Source: JAICKM01 sp050998805
GTDB taxonomy: Bacteria; Chloroflexota; Chloroflexia; QHBQ01; JAICKM01
DNA: 64,000 nucleotides
Assembly: GCA_050998805.1 (NCBI GenBank)
Contig: JBPCPV010000056.1
Coordinates: 31,141-95,140, forward strand
Direction of reading: 5' to 3'
Shown here: positions 23,269 to 33,633 of the stretch, piece by piece
Numbering within the stretch: the stretch's first letter is position 1
Layout: each line of letters begins with the position of its first letter
Notes under the pieces: generated by a model
The model's input: the letters and a program-made list of their open reading frames with translations, nothing else
Databases searched by the model: none
What the model was told of the DNA's origin: nothing
Position numbers and translations under genes: made by a program

Positions 23269-25659
23269 TTAAGCGGCAGTTGCCGGCTCGCCCAGCGCAT
23301 ATGAGGCGGCTTGTTCGAGAGTCATGCGACGGCCGGCGTCCCAGGCGGCCTGGAACGCGTCGGGCGCGAGCCGGGCGCGTGCCTGGGACAACGCACTATC
23401 GCGCCCGGCGTGCTCGACCCGCTCCAGCACAATGCCGGTTACGGTGAGCAGCGCGTCCGCGGCCCCTAAGAGTGTGACCGCGTGTGCCGGTGTGTCCTGC
23501 TGCGCCGCCGCTTCGCCCAGCCCGGTCAGGCAATAGGCGGCGCCTCCTTTGGACCCCAGGTCGTGGAAGAGCGGCAGGCTTTGCCGGAGCCAGACTGCGG
23601 CCTCTGCCGGGTTGCCCATCGCCAGCGCGACCTTTCCGAGATTGTGCAGGACAACCGCGATGAGCCACTTGACGCCTGCTTCTTGCGCCAGGCGCAGGCC
23701 CTCCTCGTACAGAGCCTTCGCCTTTGGGTAGTCTCCCAGGGCGCGTGCGGTCTCTCCCAGGTGATTAGTGATCCGCGCTTCCGCTAGGATGTCGCCGACT
23801 TCCTGAGCCAGTCGTAGGCCCTCCTCGAAAAATGATTCTGCCTGGACAGAGTGGCCTGCTTCTTCGGCGACTTTCCCCAACTGGTGAAAAGCCCACATCA
23901 TGCTCTGCGCGTCGCCGAGGCTGCGCGCTACCTCCAGGTTTTCCTCCGCTAACGCCTGCGCCCTCGGTAAGTCGCCTGCACCCACTGCCAGGCTACATGC
24001 TGCATGCAACACCTTGCTCCTCACGTTCGGTGAAATAAGCGGCCTCTGTTCAAGTACCATGAGGAGACGGCCGATAGCTTCGGGGTGGGTGTGCCTGATC
24101 CAGAAATTGCCCATCGCCCCAGCCAGCCGAGCCGCCTGCTCTGCCTCCCCCTGCTCGAGCAACCAGTCCAGCGCGGCATAGATGTTACTGTGGTCGAGCG
24201 CCAATCTGCGAAACCACGCCTGTTGATCATCGCTAGACGCTTGGGATTCTGCGGCTTCGGCCAGCGCGAGAAAATATTCTGCGTGCCTACGCTTTACACC
24301 GGCAGTTTCATCGGCTCCACACCGCTCCAATTGTGAAACTGCATACTCTCGGACTGTTTCCAGTAGATAGAAGCGGGTTTCTTCGTCGGAGCCTTCTTCC
24401 TGTCCTCGTTTTAATAGGCTCTTGTCGAGAAGCGAGGACATGCTGTAGGGCGCGTCGCTGCCGGGGTCGGCCACTGGCCGGCATACCGCTTCTATAGCGG
24501 GCGGCGTGCAGCCGCCCACGAACACACTGAGCCGCACAAACAGGGTTTGCTCCTGTTTGTCCAACAGGTCGTAGCTCCACCCGATTGCGGCTTGTAGCGT
24601 TTTGTGCCGCTCAGGTAAGTCGCGCGCGCCGTCTCCAAGCAGCCGAAACGCCTCATGCCCCCACGCCCCTTCCAGCTTTGCCAGGAGCGTCTTGGGAGGA
24701 AAGCGTCTGACGCGGGCCGCTACCAGTTCGATAGCCAGGGGCAGACAATCCACCCTGGCGCAGATCTTGGCGACTTCCTGCGCGTTGTGTTCAGTCAGCG
24801 CGAAGTCGGCTACGGACGCCTGGGTGCGCTCCACGAACAGGGCAACCGCCGAGTAAGCGGATAGCGTCTCGGCAGGGAGGTGGTCATTCAGATCGGGCAA
24901 CTCCAGGGGCGGGACCGGGAACTCGTGCTCACCGCGTAGATGCAGGGGTTCGCGGCTGGTTGCCAGCACCTTCAGCCTCCCGGCGCTCGCCAGCAGATCG
25001 CTCACCAGCCCGACCGCCGCCGGAAGGTGCTCAAAGTTGTCGAGCAGCAGCAGCATCTGCTTATCACGCAGGTACTCACGCAGTGTTTCAGCCGGTGGTC
25101 GTCCCGAGGCTTCACTCATCCCCAGCGTGCGGGCAATCTGCCCCGCCGTCAGGCTTGCGTCTCTGAGTGGTGCCAGATCGACGAGGAAGACGCCGTCGGG
25201 GAAGTCATAGCGCAGTGTGCCCGCCGCCTCGAGCGCGAGGCGCGTCTTGCCGCTGCCGCCCACGCCGGTGAGGGTCACCAGCCGCACCCCCGCCCTCCAG
25301 ATCAGTCTCTGCACCTGCTCCAACTCGGCCTCGCGGCCGACAAAGCTGGTGGTTTGGAAGGGCAAGTTGCAGGGCGGCGGCAGGGGAGACGGACCCGGCT
25401 CGGCCCAGGAAGGGGCGGGAGCCGCCTTTTTGCGGGCGGACTGCTCGAACTCGGCGCGCTGCCGGCTGGATAGATCGAGGGCGTCGGCCAGCAGGCGCAG
25501 AGTAACAAGGCGAGGCCGTCCGACAGCGCCCCGCTCGAGGTCGCCGACAGCGCGCACGCTGAGGTCGGCCCGTTCCGCCAGCTCCTCCTGGGTCAGCCCC
25601 GCTGCCTGCCGGTAGTTGTGCAGCAGTTCGCTGAATGTCCTGGTTCCGAGACTATACAT
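23269..25659 (-). CDS. AfsR-like regulator: XRE HTH + NB-ARC ATPase + TPR
   Basis: 796 residues. An XRE helix-turn-helix occupies residues ~8-65 ('GLTQEELAERADLSVRAVGD'). An NB-ARC/STAND ATPase follows with Walker A GVGGSGKT at 132-139 and Walker B 'MLLLLDNFEH'. The C-terminal ~350 residues are tetratricopeptide repeats ('EEGLRLAQEAGVKWLIAVVL' is typical). STAND regulators switch on ATP binding after ligand sensing by the repeat domain. It is divergent from the FG-GAP/SLH gene at 25858, which makes that gene a candidate target. ATG with AGGAG upstream. Its stop lies 12 bases from the convergent secreted-protein gene. Confidence 0.92.
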   Translation of the reverse strand: MYSLGTRTFSELLHNYRQAAGLTQEELAERADLSVRAVGDLERGAVGRPRLVTLRLLADALDLSSRQRAEFEQSARKKAAPAPSWAEPGPSPLPPPCNLPFQTTSFVGREAELEQVQRLIWRAGVRLVTLTGVGGSGKTRLALEAAGTLRYDFPDGVFLVDLAPLRDASLTAGQIARTLGMSEASGRPPAETLREYLRDKQMLLLLDNFEHLPAAVGLVSDLLASAGRLKVLATSREPLHLRGEHEFPVPPLELPDLNDHLPAETLSAYSAVALFVERTQASVADFALTEHNAQEVAKICARVDCLPLAIELVAARVRRFPPKTLLAKLEGAWGHEAFRLLGDGARDLPERHKTLQAAIGWSYDLLDKQEQTLFVRLSVFVGGCTPPAIEAVCRPVADPGSDAPYSMSSLLDKSLLKRGQEEGSDEETRFYLLETVREYAVSQLERCGADETAGVKRRHAEYFLALAEAAESQASSDDQQAWFRRLALDHSNIYAALDWLLEQGEAEQAARLAGAMGNFWIRHTHPEAIGRLLMVLEQRPLISPNVRSKVLHAACSLAVGAGDLPRAQALAEENLEVARSLGDAQSMMWAFHQLGKVAEEAGHSVQAESFFEEGLRLAQEVGDILAEARITNHLGETARALGDYPKAKALYEEGLRLAQEAGVKWLIAVVLHNLGKVALAMGNPAEAAVWLRQSLPLFHDLGSKGGAAYCLTGLGEAAAQQDTPAHAVTLLGAADALLTVTGIVLERVEHAGRDSALSQARARLAPDAFQAAWDAGRRMTLEQAASYALGEPATAA

Positions 25660-25857
25660 GGACCGCTCCTATGGGCCGAGGCAAACGACACGAACGTACT
25701 CGTGCCGCAAGTAAGAGTATACCATATTCCGCCTCCGAAACTGCCGGTGAAACTGCCGATCCTGCCTGGTGCGCGACGCCTTGTTGCCCTATAGTTTGTG
25801 TGGGCGCAACAGCTTCGCCGCCTTCGACCACTAACCGACGTCAGAAAGGAGCCTACC

Positions 25858-27747
25858 ATGTATCGTGAATATCGCATACCGGCCTTCGTAGCTGCGCTGG
25901 CGCTCATCATCCTGCTCGTGCTCGGCCTTTCCTTCTCCCCGGCCCATGCCCGGCCGGCTCCGGCGGCCGCGACCGGCCAAGCCCAGCCCCCACTCGCCCC
26001 CGCCGTGGCATGTAGCAACCTCAGTTTCAGCCCCGCCGTCAACTATGCCATCGGCAGCCAACCGGCCGGTGCGGCGGTGGGCGACTTCAACGGAGATGGG
26101 CGGCCCGACCTGGCAATCGCCAACTATCGAAGCGACAACGTGTCGGTGCTGCTCGGCAATGGCGACGGCACTTTTCAGGCCCAGACTACCTACGCCACCG
26201 GCAGCCTTCCCTACATCGTGGTGACGGGTGATTTCAACGGCGATGGCCGGCTTGACCTGGCGACCGGCAATGGTTTCGGTAACGACGTGTCGGTGCTGCT
26301 GGGCAACGGCGACGGCACTTTCCGCCCCCAGACCACCTACGCCACCGGCAACAACCCCGTCGGTTTGGCGATGGGCGACTTCAACGGTGACGGTAGGCTT
26401 GACCTGGCGACCGGTAACTATTACAGCGGCGACGTATCGGTGCTGCTGGGCAATGGCGACGGCACTTTTCGGGCACCAGCCACATTCGCCGCCGGCAGCG
26501 CCCCTTACAGCGTGGCGGTCGGCGACTTCAACGGAGATGGGCGGCCCGACCTAGTGATCGCCAACTATGGCAGTGCCAACGTGTCGGTGTTGCTCGGCAA
26601 CGGTGACGGCACTTTCCGATCCCCAACTAATTACACCGTGGGTGGCAACCCGGACGGTGTGGCCGTGGTCGACTTCAACGGCGATGGCAGGCTTGACTTG
26701 TCGGTCAGCGCGCACGGCAGCAATGTGTCGGTGTTGCTCGGCAACGGCGATGGCACCTTTCGCGCCCCGACTACTTACACAGTCGGTAACCAAGCGCAAG
26801 GCGTGGCGGTGGGCGACTTCAACGGAGATGGGCGGCCCGACCTGCTTGTCGCAAACTTAGGCGACAACACCATGTCGGTGCTGCTCGGTAACGGCGACGG
26901 CACCTTTCAGCCCCAGGCCACCTTCGCTACAGGCCCCGGCCCCGACAGGGTGGAGGTGGGTGACTTCAACAGTGATGGCCGACTTGACCTGGTGACCGGC
27001 AACACCGGCAACGGCACCGCGTCGGTGCTGTTGAACAATTGTACCTTTATCTCGACCCCCACATCTACCCCCGTGCAGCCGTCACCCATCCCACGCCCTA
27101 CCCAAACCCCGATGCCTGCGGCGTCCCCCACGCCCTGCACAGCCGGCCAATTCAGCGATGTGCATCCGTCCGACTACTTCTACACGCCGGTCGGCTATCT
27201 CTCGAGCCACGGCGTCATCTCCGGCTACAGCGATTGCACATTCCGCCCCTACGCCAACACGACGCGCTCCCAGATGGTCAAGATAGTCGTGCTTGGCTTC
27301 AATAAACCGATAACCACGCCGGCCGGAGGTGCCTACAGCTTCACCGACGTACCGACGAGCAACCCCTTCTTCCCCGTGGTCGAGACCGCCTACGCAGACG
27401 GCATCGTGAGCGGCTACAACTGCGGCACGGCACCCGCAGGCCCCTGCGACAGCCTGCACAGGCCATATTTCCTGCCCTATGCCAACGTCACGCGGGGCCA
27501 GCTCTCCAAGATTGACGTCATCGCCGCAGGATGGACGCTCTCCAACCCGGCGACCCCGACCTTCACCGACGTGCCGCACGGCTCGACATTCTACACGGTG
27601 ATCGAGACGGCAGTCTGCCACGGGGTGGTCAGTGGCTACTCCGACGGCACGTTCAGAGCGTACAACAACGCGACACGCGGCCAGATCTCGAAAATCGTCT
27701 ACCTCAGCATCACCAACCCGCCAGCGAGCTGCGGGACGGCCAAATAA
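25858..27747 (+). CDS. Surface protein: seven FG-GAP/VCBS repeats plus three SLH repeats
   Basis: 629 residues from ATG 25858 (AAAGGAG upstream). A signal peptide ends near 'SPAHARP'. Seven ~58-residue FG-GAP-type repeats follow, each with the Ca-binding-like DFN(G/S)DGR(P/L)DL and 'VSVLLGNGDGTF', likely one beta-propeller. A Thr/Pro linker ('TPTSTPVQPSPIPRPTQT') leads to three SLH repeats at the C-terminus ('FSDVHPSDYFYTPVGYL' onward). It should be exported and attached to the cell wall, where propellers often mediate adhesion or ligand binding. The repeat units are very similar at DNA level, which favours slippage and recombination. Confidence 0.93.
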   Translation: MYREYRIPAFVAALALIILLVLGLSFSPAHARPAPAAATGQAQPPLAPAVACSNLSFSPAVNYAIGSQPAGAAVGDFNGDGRPDLAIANYRSDNVSVLLGNGDGTFQAQTTYATGSLPYIVVTGDFNGDGRLDLATGNGFGNDVSVLLGNGDGTFRPQTTYATGNNPVGLAMGDFNGDGRLDLATGNYYSGDVSVLLGNGDGTFRAPATFAAGSAPYSVAVGDFNGDGRPDLVIANYGSANVSVLLGNGDGTFRSPTNYTVGGNPDGVAVVDFNGDGRLDLSVSAHGSNVSVLLGNGDGTFRAPTTYTVGNQAQGVAVGDFNGDGRPDLLVANLGDNTMSVLLGNGDGTFQPQATFATGPGPDRVEVGDFNSDGRLDLVTGNTGNGTASVLLNNCTFISTPTSTPVQPSPIPRPTQTPMPAASPTPCTAGQFSDVHPSDYFYTPVGYLSSHGVISGYSDCTFRPYANTTRSQMVKIVVLGFNKPITTPAGGAYSFTDVPTSNPFFPVVETAYADGIVSGYNCGTAPAGPCDSLHRPYFLPYANVTRGQLSKIDVIAAGWTLSNPATPTFTDVPHGSTFYTVIETAVCHGVVSGYSDGTFRAYNNATRGQISKIVYLSITNPPASCGTAK

Positions 27748-27755
27748 GCACGGAC

Positions 27756-27786
27756 GCCCGCGCCCCGCTGATGGCGGGGCGCGGGC
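27756..27786 (+). terminator. Strong hairpin after the FG-GAP/SLH gene
   Basis: A perfect 13-bp stem, GCCCGCGCCCCGC with GCGGGGCGCGGGC, and a 5-base loop, nine bases after the stop codon. Only TTAT follows, so the U-tract is poor, but position and strength suit a terminator. Confidence 0.7.
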
Positions 27787-27971
27787 TTATCGGGACATCT
27801 GCGCCGTACTCCCCGGGACAAATGTCCCGATCAGATTGCGACCCCAGGCGGTTGCGGATTAGTGAGGTTGGAAGTATATTACAGACGAACAGAGGTGGAC
27901 AGCGGAGTTGGACCTGCCGGGCCTCTGCATGTGGCACGACGTGATTGTCGGATAGCATAAAGGAGACTTCT

Positions 27972-29315
<1,344 letters not shown>

Positions 29316-29340
29316 CACCGGCCCCGTACCTGAAGCGATG

Positions 29341-29375
29341 CGTAGAGGTGGGTCTCAGACCTGCCTCTACGTTTT
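29341..29375 (+). terminator. Intrinsic terminator
   Basis: CGTAGAGG...CCTCTACG outer stem and an inner GGTCT/AGACC stem, separated by a TG/TG mismatch, followed by TTTT. It lies about 25 bases after the secreted-protein stop codon. A related hairpin with the same GGTCT/AGACC core lies at 30717-30733. Confidence 0.75.
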
Positions 29376-29381
29376 GGCGCT

Positions 29382-29411
29382 TTGCGGCGGGGCCGTCGGC
29401 TGGTGTATAAT
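29382..29411 (+). promoter_or_regulatory. Promoter of the first TlpA gene; leaderless
   Basis: TTGCGG (29382-29387), 18-base spacer, TATAAT (29406-29411). ATG at 29418 begins six bases after the -10 box, so the mRNA should lack a leader. No Shine-Dalgarno is present. Confidence 0.7.
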
Positions 29412-29417
29412 AGTCCC

Positions 29418-29993
29418 ATGGACAAACGCTGGATCCCAGTCGCCGTCGCAGCCGTGGCTGTGGTGCTGGTACTTGGCCTGCTCGCAAGCATCTTGCTGGT
29501 GCCCTCGGCCGGCGGCCCACAGGCCGGCGCGCACCCGGCCGGCGGCAACCCGAACGTCGAGGCGATGCGGATCGGTTACCTCGCGCCCGACTTTACGCTC
29601 GACAGCCTAGCCGGAGGCAAGCTCCAACTCAGCAGCCTGCGGGGCGCGCACCCGGTCTGGGTCAACTTCTGGACCACCTGGTGCGGCTACTGCAAAGTCG
29701 AGATGCCTGAGATGGCGCAGCTCTACTCCGCCAATAAAGATAAGGGCCTCGAAATCCTCGGCGTAGATGACCAAGAGCCGCCGTCTTCTGTCCAACGATA
29801 CCTACAGGGCAGAGGCTTCAGCTGGAACTTCTTGCTTGATGCCAATGGGCTTGTATCCAACAGATATCAACTCCGTGGGCTGCCCACACACATCTTTATC
29901 GGGCGCGACGGCGTTATACAAGATGTGGTTGTCGGAGGTATCGAACGCCGGCAGATGGAAACCGAAGTCGCAAAGCTCCTCGGCAACAACTAG
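29418..29993 (+). CDS. TlpA/ResA-type membrane-anchored thioredoxin (WCGYC)
   Basis: 191 residues. An N-terminal membrane anchor ('IPVAVAAVAVVLVLGLLASI') is followed by 'GYLAPDFTLDSLAGGKLQLS' and the redox site W-C89-GY-C92, 'EILGVDDQEP' and 'LRGLPTHIFIGRDGVI' with the cis-Pro loop. It is an extracytoplasmic thiol-disulfide oxidoreductase, as in cytochrome c maturation or protein disulfide reduction. WCGYC is less common than WCGPC. It forms a pair with the next gene 17 bases downstream, and no cytochrome biogenesis genes are adjacent. Confidence 0.9.
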   Translation: MDKRWIPVAVAAVAVVLVLGLLASILLVPSAGGPQAGAHPAGGNPNVEAMRIGYLAPDFTLDSLAGGKLQLSSLRGAHPVWVNFWTTWCGYCKVEMPEMAQLYSANKDKGLEILGVDDQEPPSSVQRYLQGRGFSWNFLLDANGLVSNRYQLRGLPTHIFIGRDGVIQDVVVGGIERRQMETEVAKLLGNN

Positions 29994-30010
29994 ATTTGGG
30001 GGATAGAGAT

Positions 30011-30703
30011 ATGAGCAGCAGATCTAATCGGCAGCAGGCGAATATAATTATGGAGCCGGAAGAGGAAGAGGTTGAGCAGGGCGCGCGTGGCGGGGCATCC
30101 ATGCTGCCGATCGTGTTCTCGATTGTCGCCGGTCTGCTCGTCGTCGGCCTCATGGGGGCCATCATGTTCTCGCCGCACAATGGCGGATCCGGCCAGTTGG
30201 CGAACAACGCGCCTGCCGCCGGTGCTCCCCAGTCCGCCCCGCCCACCCCGGCGGGCAATCCTCAGCAAGAGAAGCTGGCGATAGGCTACCTCGCCCCCGA
30301 CTTCACCGCGAACGGGGTGAGCGGCGGCGGCGTGCAGTTGGCTAGCTTTCGGGGCAAACAGCCGGTCTGGGTGAACATCTGGGCGACTTGGTGCGGGCCG
30401 TGCAAGAGCGAAATGCCCGACATGCAAAAGCTCTACTCGGTGTATAAGTCCCAGGGCCTCGAAATCCTCGGCGTGGACTTCCAAGAGTCGAAACCGACCG
30501 TCCAGAGCTACATCACCGCGAACGGCTTCACCTGGACCTTCGTGAACGACTTCGACGGCAGCATCGGCCAGAAGTACCAGGCATACGCCATCCCGACGCA
30601 TGTTTTCGTCGGGCGCGACGGTGTGATCAAGAACATCCACATCGGCGCAGGCTGGAAGCCGACCGAAATGGAGGACGACGTTAAGTCGTTGCTCACCCCT
30701 TAG
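30011..30703 (+). CDS. TlpA/ResA-type membrane-anchored thioredoxin (WCGPC)
   Basis: 230 residues from ATG 30011 (GGGGGAT upstream). An acidic cytoplasmic N-terminus ('MEPEEEEVEQGA') precedes one membrane helix near 33-53. A Pro/Ala linker follows, then the thioredoxin fold with W-C128-GP-C131, 'EILGVDFQES' and 'YAIPTHVFVGRDGVI'. It is about 45-50% identical by eye with its upstream neighbour, so a local duplication with a changed active-site dipeptide is likely. Possible electron relay partner of that protein. Extracytoplasmic. Confidence 0.92.
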   Translation: MSSRSNRQQANIIMEPEEEEVEQGARGGASMLPIVFSIVAGLLVVGLMGAIMFSPHNGGSGQLANNAPAAGAPQSAPPTPAGNPQQEKLAIGYLAPDFTANGVSGGGVQLASFRGKQPVWVNIWATWCGPCKSEMPDMQKLYSVYKSQGLEILGVDFQESKPTVQSYITANGFTWTFVNDFDGSIGQKYQAYAIPTHVFVGRDGVIKNIHIGAGWKPTEMEDDVKSLLTP

Positions 30704-30716
30704 CGCCGGTGTAGAC

Positions 30717-30733
30717 GCTGGTCTGAGACCGGC
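30717..30733 (+). other. Intercistronic hairpin
   Basis: GCTGGTC, loop TGA, GACCGGC (one G-T pair), directly after the second TlpA gene and before the Shine-Dalgarno AGGAGG of the next gene. There is no U-tract, so it is more likely a processing or stability hairpin than a terminator. It shares its core with the terminator at 29341-29375. Confidence 0.45.
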
Positions 30734-30750
30734 CCAGGAGGATAGACTAC

Positions 30751-32232
30751 TTGAGTTTGGATCCCATAGGTATCCGGCGCGTTGGCTTGCACGCTCTGCT
30801 CGCGCTCTTGCTTCTGAGCATCGGCCTCGCTCCACTCCAACCCATACGCGCCGGCAGCCTGCCCCAGGCGGGCGCACGCGGCACAATCCCCCACACAAAT
30901 GTGGACCCATACGGCGCAAACATCTTCCTACAGAGCGAGGTCGAGCAGGCTAAAGTCACCAAGACACTCGACCTGGCGGCGAGCGCGCACCTCGTCTGGA
31001 TCAAGCAGGACTTCGTCTGGAGCGACATCGAAATCAACAAGAAGGGCGACTTCCAAGACATCCGGAACGGCGCGAACAAGAGTGCCTGGGACAAATACGA
31101 CTACATCGTGGACCAGGCCGAGCAGCGCGGCTTGAAGGTGGTGGCCCGCGTTTCCTTCGCGCCCACTTGGGCGCGCGCCCCCGGCAGCCACGCGAACGAC
31201 GCTCCACAGAACCCAGGCGACCTCGCCGATTTCGTCGACGCCATGATCGGCCACTATAAAGGCCGCATCCGTTACATCCAGGTCTGGAACGAGCCGAACC
31301 TCGCGGTGGAGTGGAAGTTCGGCGGCAAAGTGGATCCAGCGGCCTACACCCAGATGCTTAAGACCGTCTACACGAAGGCCAAGCAAGCCGACCCGAGCGT
31401 GGTTATCCTGAGCGCGCCCATGGCGATCAATAACGAGACGATTGACTACGCCGGCAACGACAACGAGCTGGACTACTGGGCCAAGATGTACGAGGCCGGA
31501 GCAAAGGACTACTTCGACATCCTCTCGGCGAACGCATACGGCCTCGACCAGCCACCCGACGCCCCGCCCAGCGCCGACACGCTCAACTTCCGCCGCGTCG
31601 AGTTGCTCCACGACGTCATGGTGCAGAAGGGCGACACGAACAAGGCGGTCTGGTTCAACGAGTACGGCTGGAATGCCTCGCCGACGACGCTCACCCCCGC
31701 CGAGCGGAACCTTTGGCGGCGGGTGGACCCTGCGGTGCAGGCCCAATGGACGGTGGACGGCATCAACTATGCCCAGGCTCACTGGCCCTGGTCTGGCGTC
31801 TTCTTCATCTGGTATCTGCGGCAGGTAGGGGACATATCGCCGGACAAGGCCGAGTACTACTTTGCGATGGTCTACCCCGATTTCAGCCAGCAGCAGGTGT
31901 ACAAGTCGGTTCGGCACGCGGCCGGCCTCTACAATGGACCCGGCGCGCCCGGCGGAGCAGCGGTGCCGGCCACGACTGCGCCCTCCGGAGTCGCCACCGA
32001 TACACCTGCCGCCGGCATCACCGCCATGCCCGGCGGTCCCACCGCCCCGCCTGGCGCGGGCGGAGCCGCCGCCACGCCGACCGCCATCGCGGCCACCCCG
32101 GTGCCGACCGCCTCGCCCGATAGCGGGGTAAGTAGCAGCACTCTGCTGCTGATCGCCGGGATCGTGTTGGTGCTGCTCGGCCTCGGAGCGATAGGCTACT
32201 TCCTGCTCCGCACGCCAACGGCCAAAGCCTGA
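30751..32232 (+). CDS. Membrane-anchored glycoside hydrolase-like protein (clan A TIM barrel)
   Basis: 493 residues from TTG 30751 (AGGAGG nine or ten bases upstream). A signal sequence lies at residues ~10-30. The TIM-barrel region has the acid/base motif 'VWNEPNL' (Glu181) and a likely nucleophile in 'WFNEYGWN' (Glu304), as in GH5/GH39-like clan A glycosidases. A Thr/Pro/Ala-rich linker of ~70 residues precedes a C-terminal membrane helix ('LLLIAGIVLVLLGLGAIGYF'). It is probably displayed on the outside and may act on an extracellular glycan. Substrate unknown. Confidence 0.83.
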   Translation: MSLDPIGIRRVGLHALLALLLLSIGLAPLQPIRAGSLPQAGARGTIPHTNVDPYGANIFLQSEVEQAKVTKTLDLAASAHLVWIKQDFVWSDIEINKKGDFQDIRNGANKSAWDKYDYIVDQAEQRGLKVVARVSFAPTWARAPGSHANDAPQNPGDLADFVDAMIGHYKGRIRYIQVWNEPNLAVEWKFGGKVDPAAYTQMLKTVYTKAKQADPSVVILSAPMAINNETIDYAGNDNELDYWAKMYEAGAKDYFDILSANAYGLDQPPDAPPSADTLNFRRVELLHDVMVQKGDTNKAVWFNEYGWNASPTTLTPAERNLWRRVDPAVQAQWTVDGINYAQAHWPWSGVFFIWYLRQVGDISPDKAEYYFAMVYPDFSQQQVYKSVRHAAGLYNGPGAPGGAAVPATTAPSGVATDTPAAGITAMPGGPTAPPGAGGAAATPTAIAATPVPTASPDSGVSSSTLLLIAGIVLVLLGLGAIGYFLLRTPTAKA

Positions 32233-32246
32233 TGGAGGCAACGCAG

Positions 32247-32831
32247 ATGAGCGACGACAAACCCGCGCGCGCAGACCGCAACCGCCTCGGCCCGAAGCTC
32301 GGCACGGGCGACGAGGGCCTCACCGACCTCCTCGGCCCCGACCGCGTGCCGAAGTATGACCCACGTGTGCAGACCTACGGCGAACTCGACGAGGCGAGCA
32401 GCGCGCTTGGCCTAGCCCGCGCCCTCTGCGGGCAGCCCCGCGTCCACGAGATCGTCCGCCATGTGCAGCACGACCTCTACTTGCTGATGGCCGAGGTAGC
32501 CACGCCGACCGCGCAGGTCGAGAAGCTGCCGTATAGGGTGACGCCGGAGCAGGTCGCATGGATCGACACGGCGATCTCCGAGTTGGAAGATGAGATCGAC
32601 ATGCCGCGCCAGTTCATTTTGCCGGGGGCCAGCGCCGGTTCCGCCGCGCTCGACGTGGCGCGCACTGTGGTACGGCGTGCCGAGCGTGCCGTCGTCCAGC
32701 TCTCAGCCGCCGGAGAGATGCCGCCCGGCCAGGTGCTGAAATACCTCAACCGCTGCTCTTCGCTGCTGTTCGTCCTGGCGCGCTACGAAGAAGCGGCATC
32801 AGGTATCCCATACGACATAGCCAGGAGATAG
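32247..32831 (+). CDS. PduO-type ATP:cob(I)alamin adenosyltransferase
   Basis: 194 residues from ATG 32247, chosen over ATG 32232 because GGAGG (32234-32238) gives normal spacing. Family motifs are 'KLGTGDEGLTDLLG', 'YGELDEASSALGLARAL', 'FILPGASAGSAALDVARTVV' and 'RRAERAVVQL', with 'YLNRCSSLLFVLARYEE' near the end. It transfers the adenosyl group of ATP to cob(I)alamin to make coenzyme B12. The N-terminal substrate loop differs from the usual TKTGD. No other B12 gene is nearby, so it is probably for salvage. Confidence 0.93.
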   Translation: MSDDKPARADRNRLGPKLGTGDEGLTDLLGPDRVPKYDPRVQTYGELDEASSALGLARALCGQPRVHEIVRHVQHDLYLLMAEVATPTAQVEKLPYRVTPEQVAWIDTAISELEDEIDMPRQFILPGASAGSAALDVARTVVRRAERAVVQLSAAGEMPPGQVLKYLNRCSSLLFVLARYEEAASGIPYDIARR

Positions 32832-32846
32832 GAAAGGGGCCGCAAG

Positions 32847-33632
32847 GTGATCTACCTCGGCACCAGCGGCTACAGCTACGACGACTGGATCGGCCATTTC
32901 TACCCGGAGGGCATCCGCAAGACCGAGATGTTGCCGTTCTACGCGCGCGAGTTCAAGACAACCGAGATCAACTACACTTACTACCGTATGCCGAGCGCCC
33001 GCACCCTCGCCGGCATGGTCGCACACGTGCCCGACGACTTCGTGTTCAGCATCAAGGCGAGCAAGGAGCTGACCCACGAGCGGGAAAACCCCGAGCTTTT
33101 CGAGCAGTTCAGGGCCGCGCTCGACCCGATGATCGAGTCGGGCAAGCTCGGCTGTGTGCTCGCACAGTTCCCCAACTCGTTCAAGCCGGACGACGAAAAC
33201 CGTGAATACCTCAAGGTCTTCCGCGAGAGCATGGGTGAGCTGCCGGTGGCCGTCGAGTTCCGCAACGCTGGCTGGATCACTGACGAGACGATGGACCTGC
33301 TTCGCGCGTGTAACCTGGGATACTGCTGTGTGGACGAGCCGCACCTCAAGGGGCTGATCCCGCCGGTCGCCGTCGCCACAGCCAACCCTGCCTACGTCCG
33401 CTTCCACGGGCGCAACGCGCAGAAGTGGTGGCACCACGACGAAGCTTACGAGCGGTACAGCTACAGCTATTCGACCGAAGAACTCGACGAATGGGTGCCG
33501 AAGATCGAGCACCTGACCCAAGAGGCCCCGACAACGTTCGTCTACACGAACAACCACTATCGCGGCCAGTCGGTGGACACGGTGCGTCAGATCAAGATGC
33601 TGCTCGAGCAGGCCGGCGAGAAAGTGGAGTAG
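32847..33632 (+). CDS. DUF72 (YecE-like) protein
   Basis: 261 residues from GTG 32847. The start 'VIYLGTSGYSYDDWIGHFYP', the central 'FVFSIKASKELTHE' and 'VAVEFRNAGW', and the end 'TFVYTNNHYRGQSVDT' are diagnostic of DUF72, a TIM-barrel family of unknown biochemical role. Full length. It lies 15 bases after the adenosyltransferase and 1 base before the next gene, so it is in an operon whose members share no obvious pathway. Confidence 0.92.
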   Translation: MIYLGTSGYSYDDWIGHFYPEGIRKTEMLPFYAREFKTTEINYTYYRMPSARTLAGMVAHVPDDFVFSIKASKELTHERENPELFEQFRAALDPMIESGKLGCVLAQFPNSFKPDDENREYLKVFRESMGELPVAVEFRNAGWITDETMDLLRACNLGYCCVDEPHLKGLIPPVAVATANPAYVRFHGRNAQKWWHHDEAYERYSYSYSTEELDEWVPKIEHLTQEAPTTFVYTNNHYRGQSVDTVRQIKMLLEQAGEKVE

Positions 33633-33633
33633 T

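Noticed and set aside
27791..27829. Second terminator or riboswitch made of repeated GGGACA/TGTCCC motifs after the FG-GAP/SLH gene
   Set aside because: The short inverted repeats can pair in several ways and have no U-tract or recognised aptamer; the 13-bp hairpin at 27756-27786 already explains termination.
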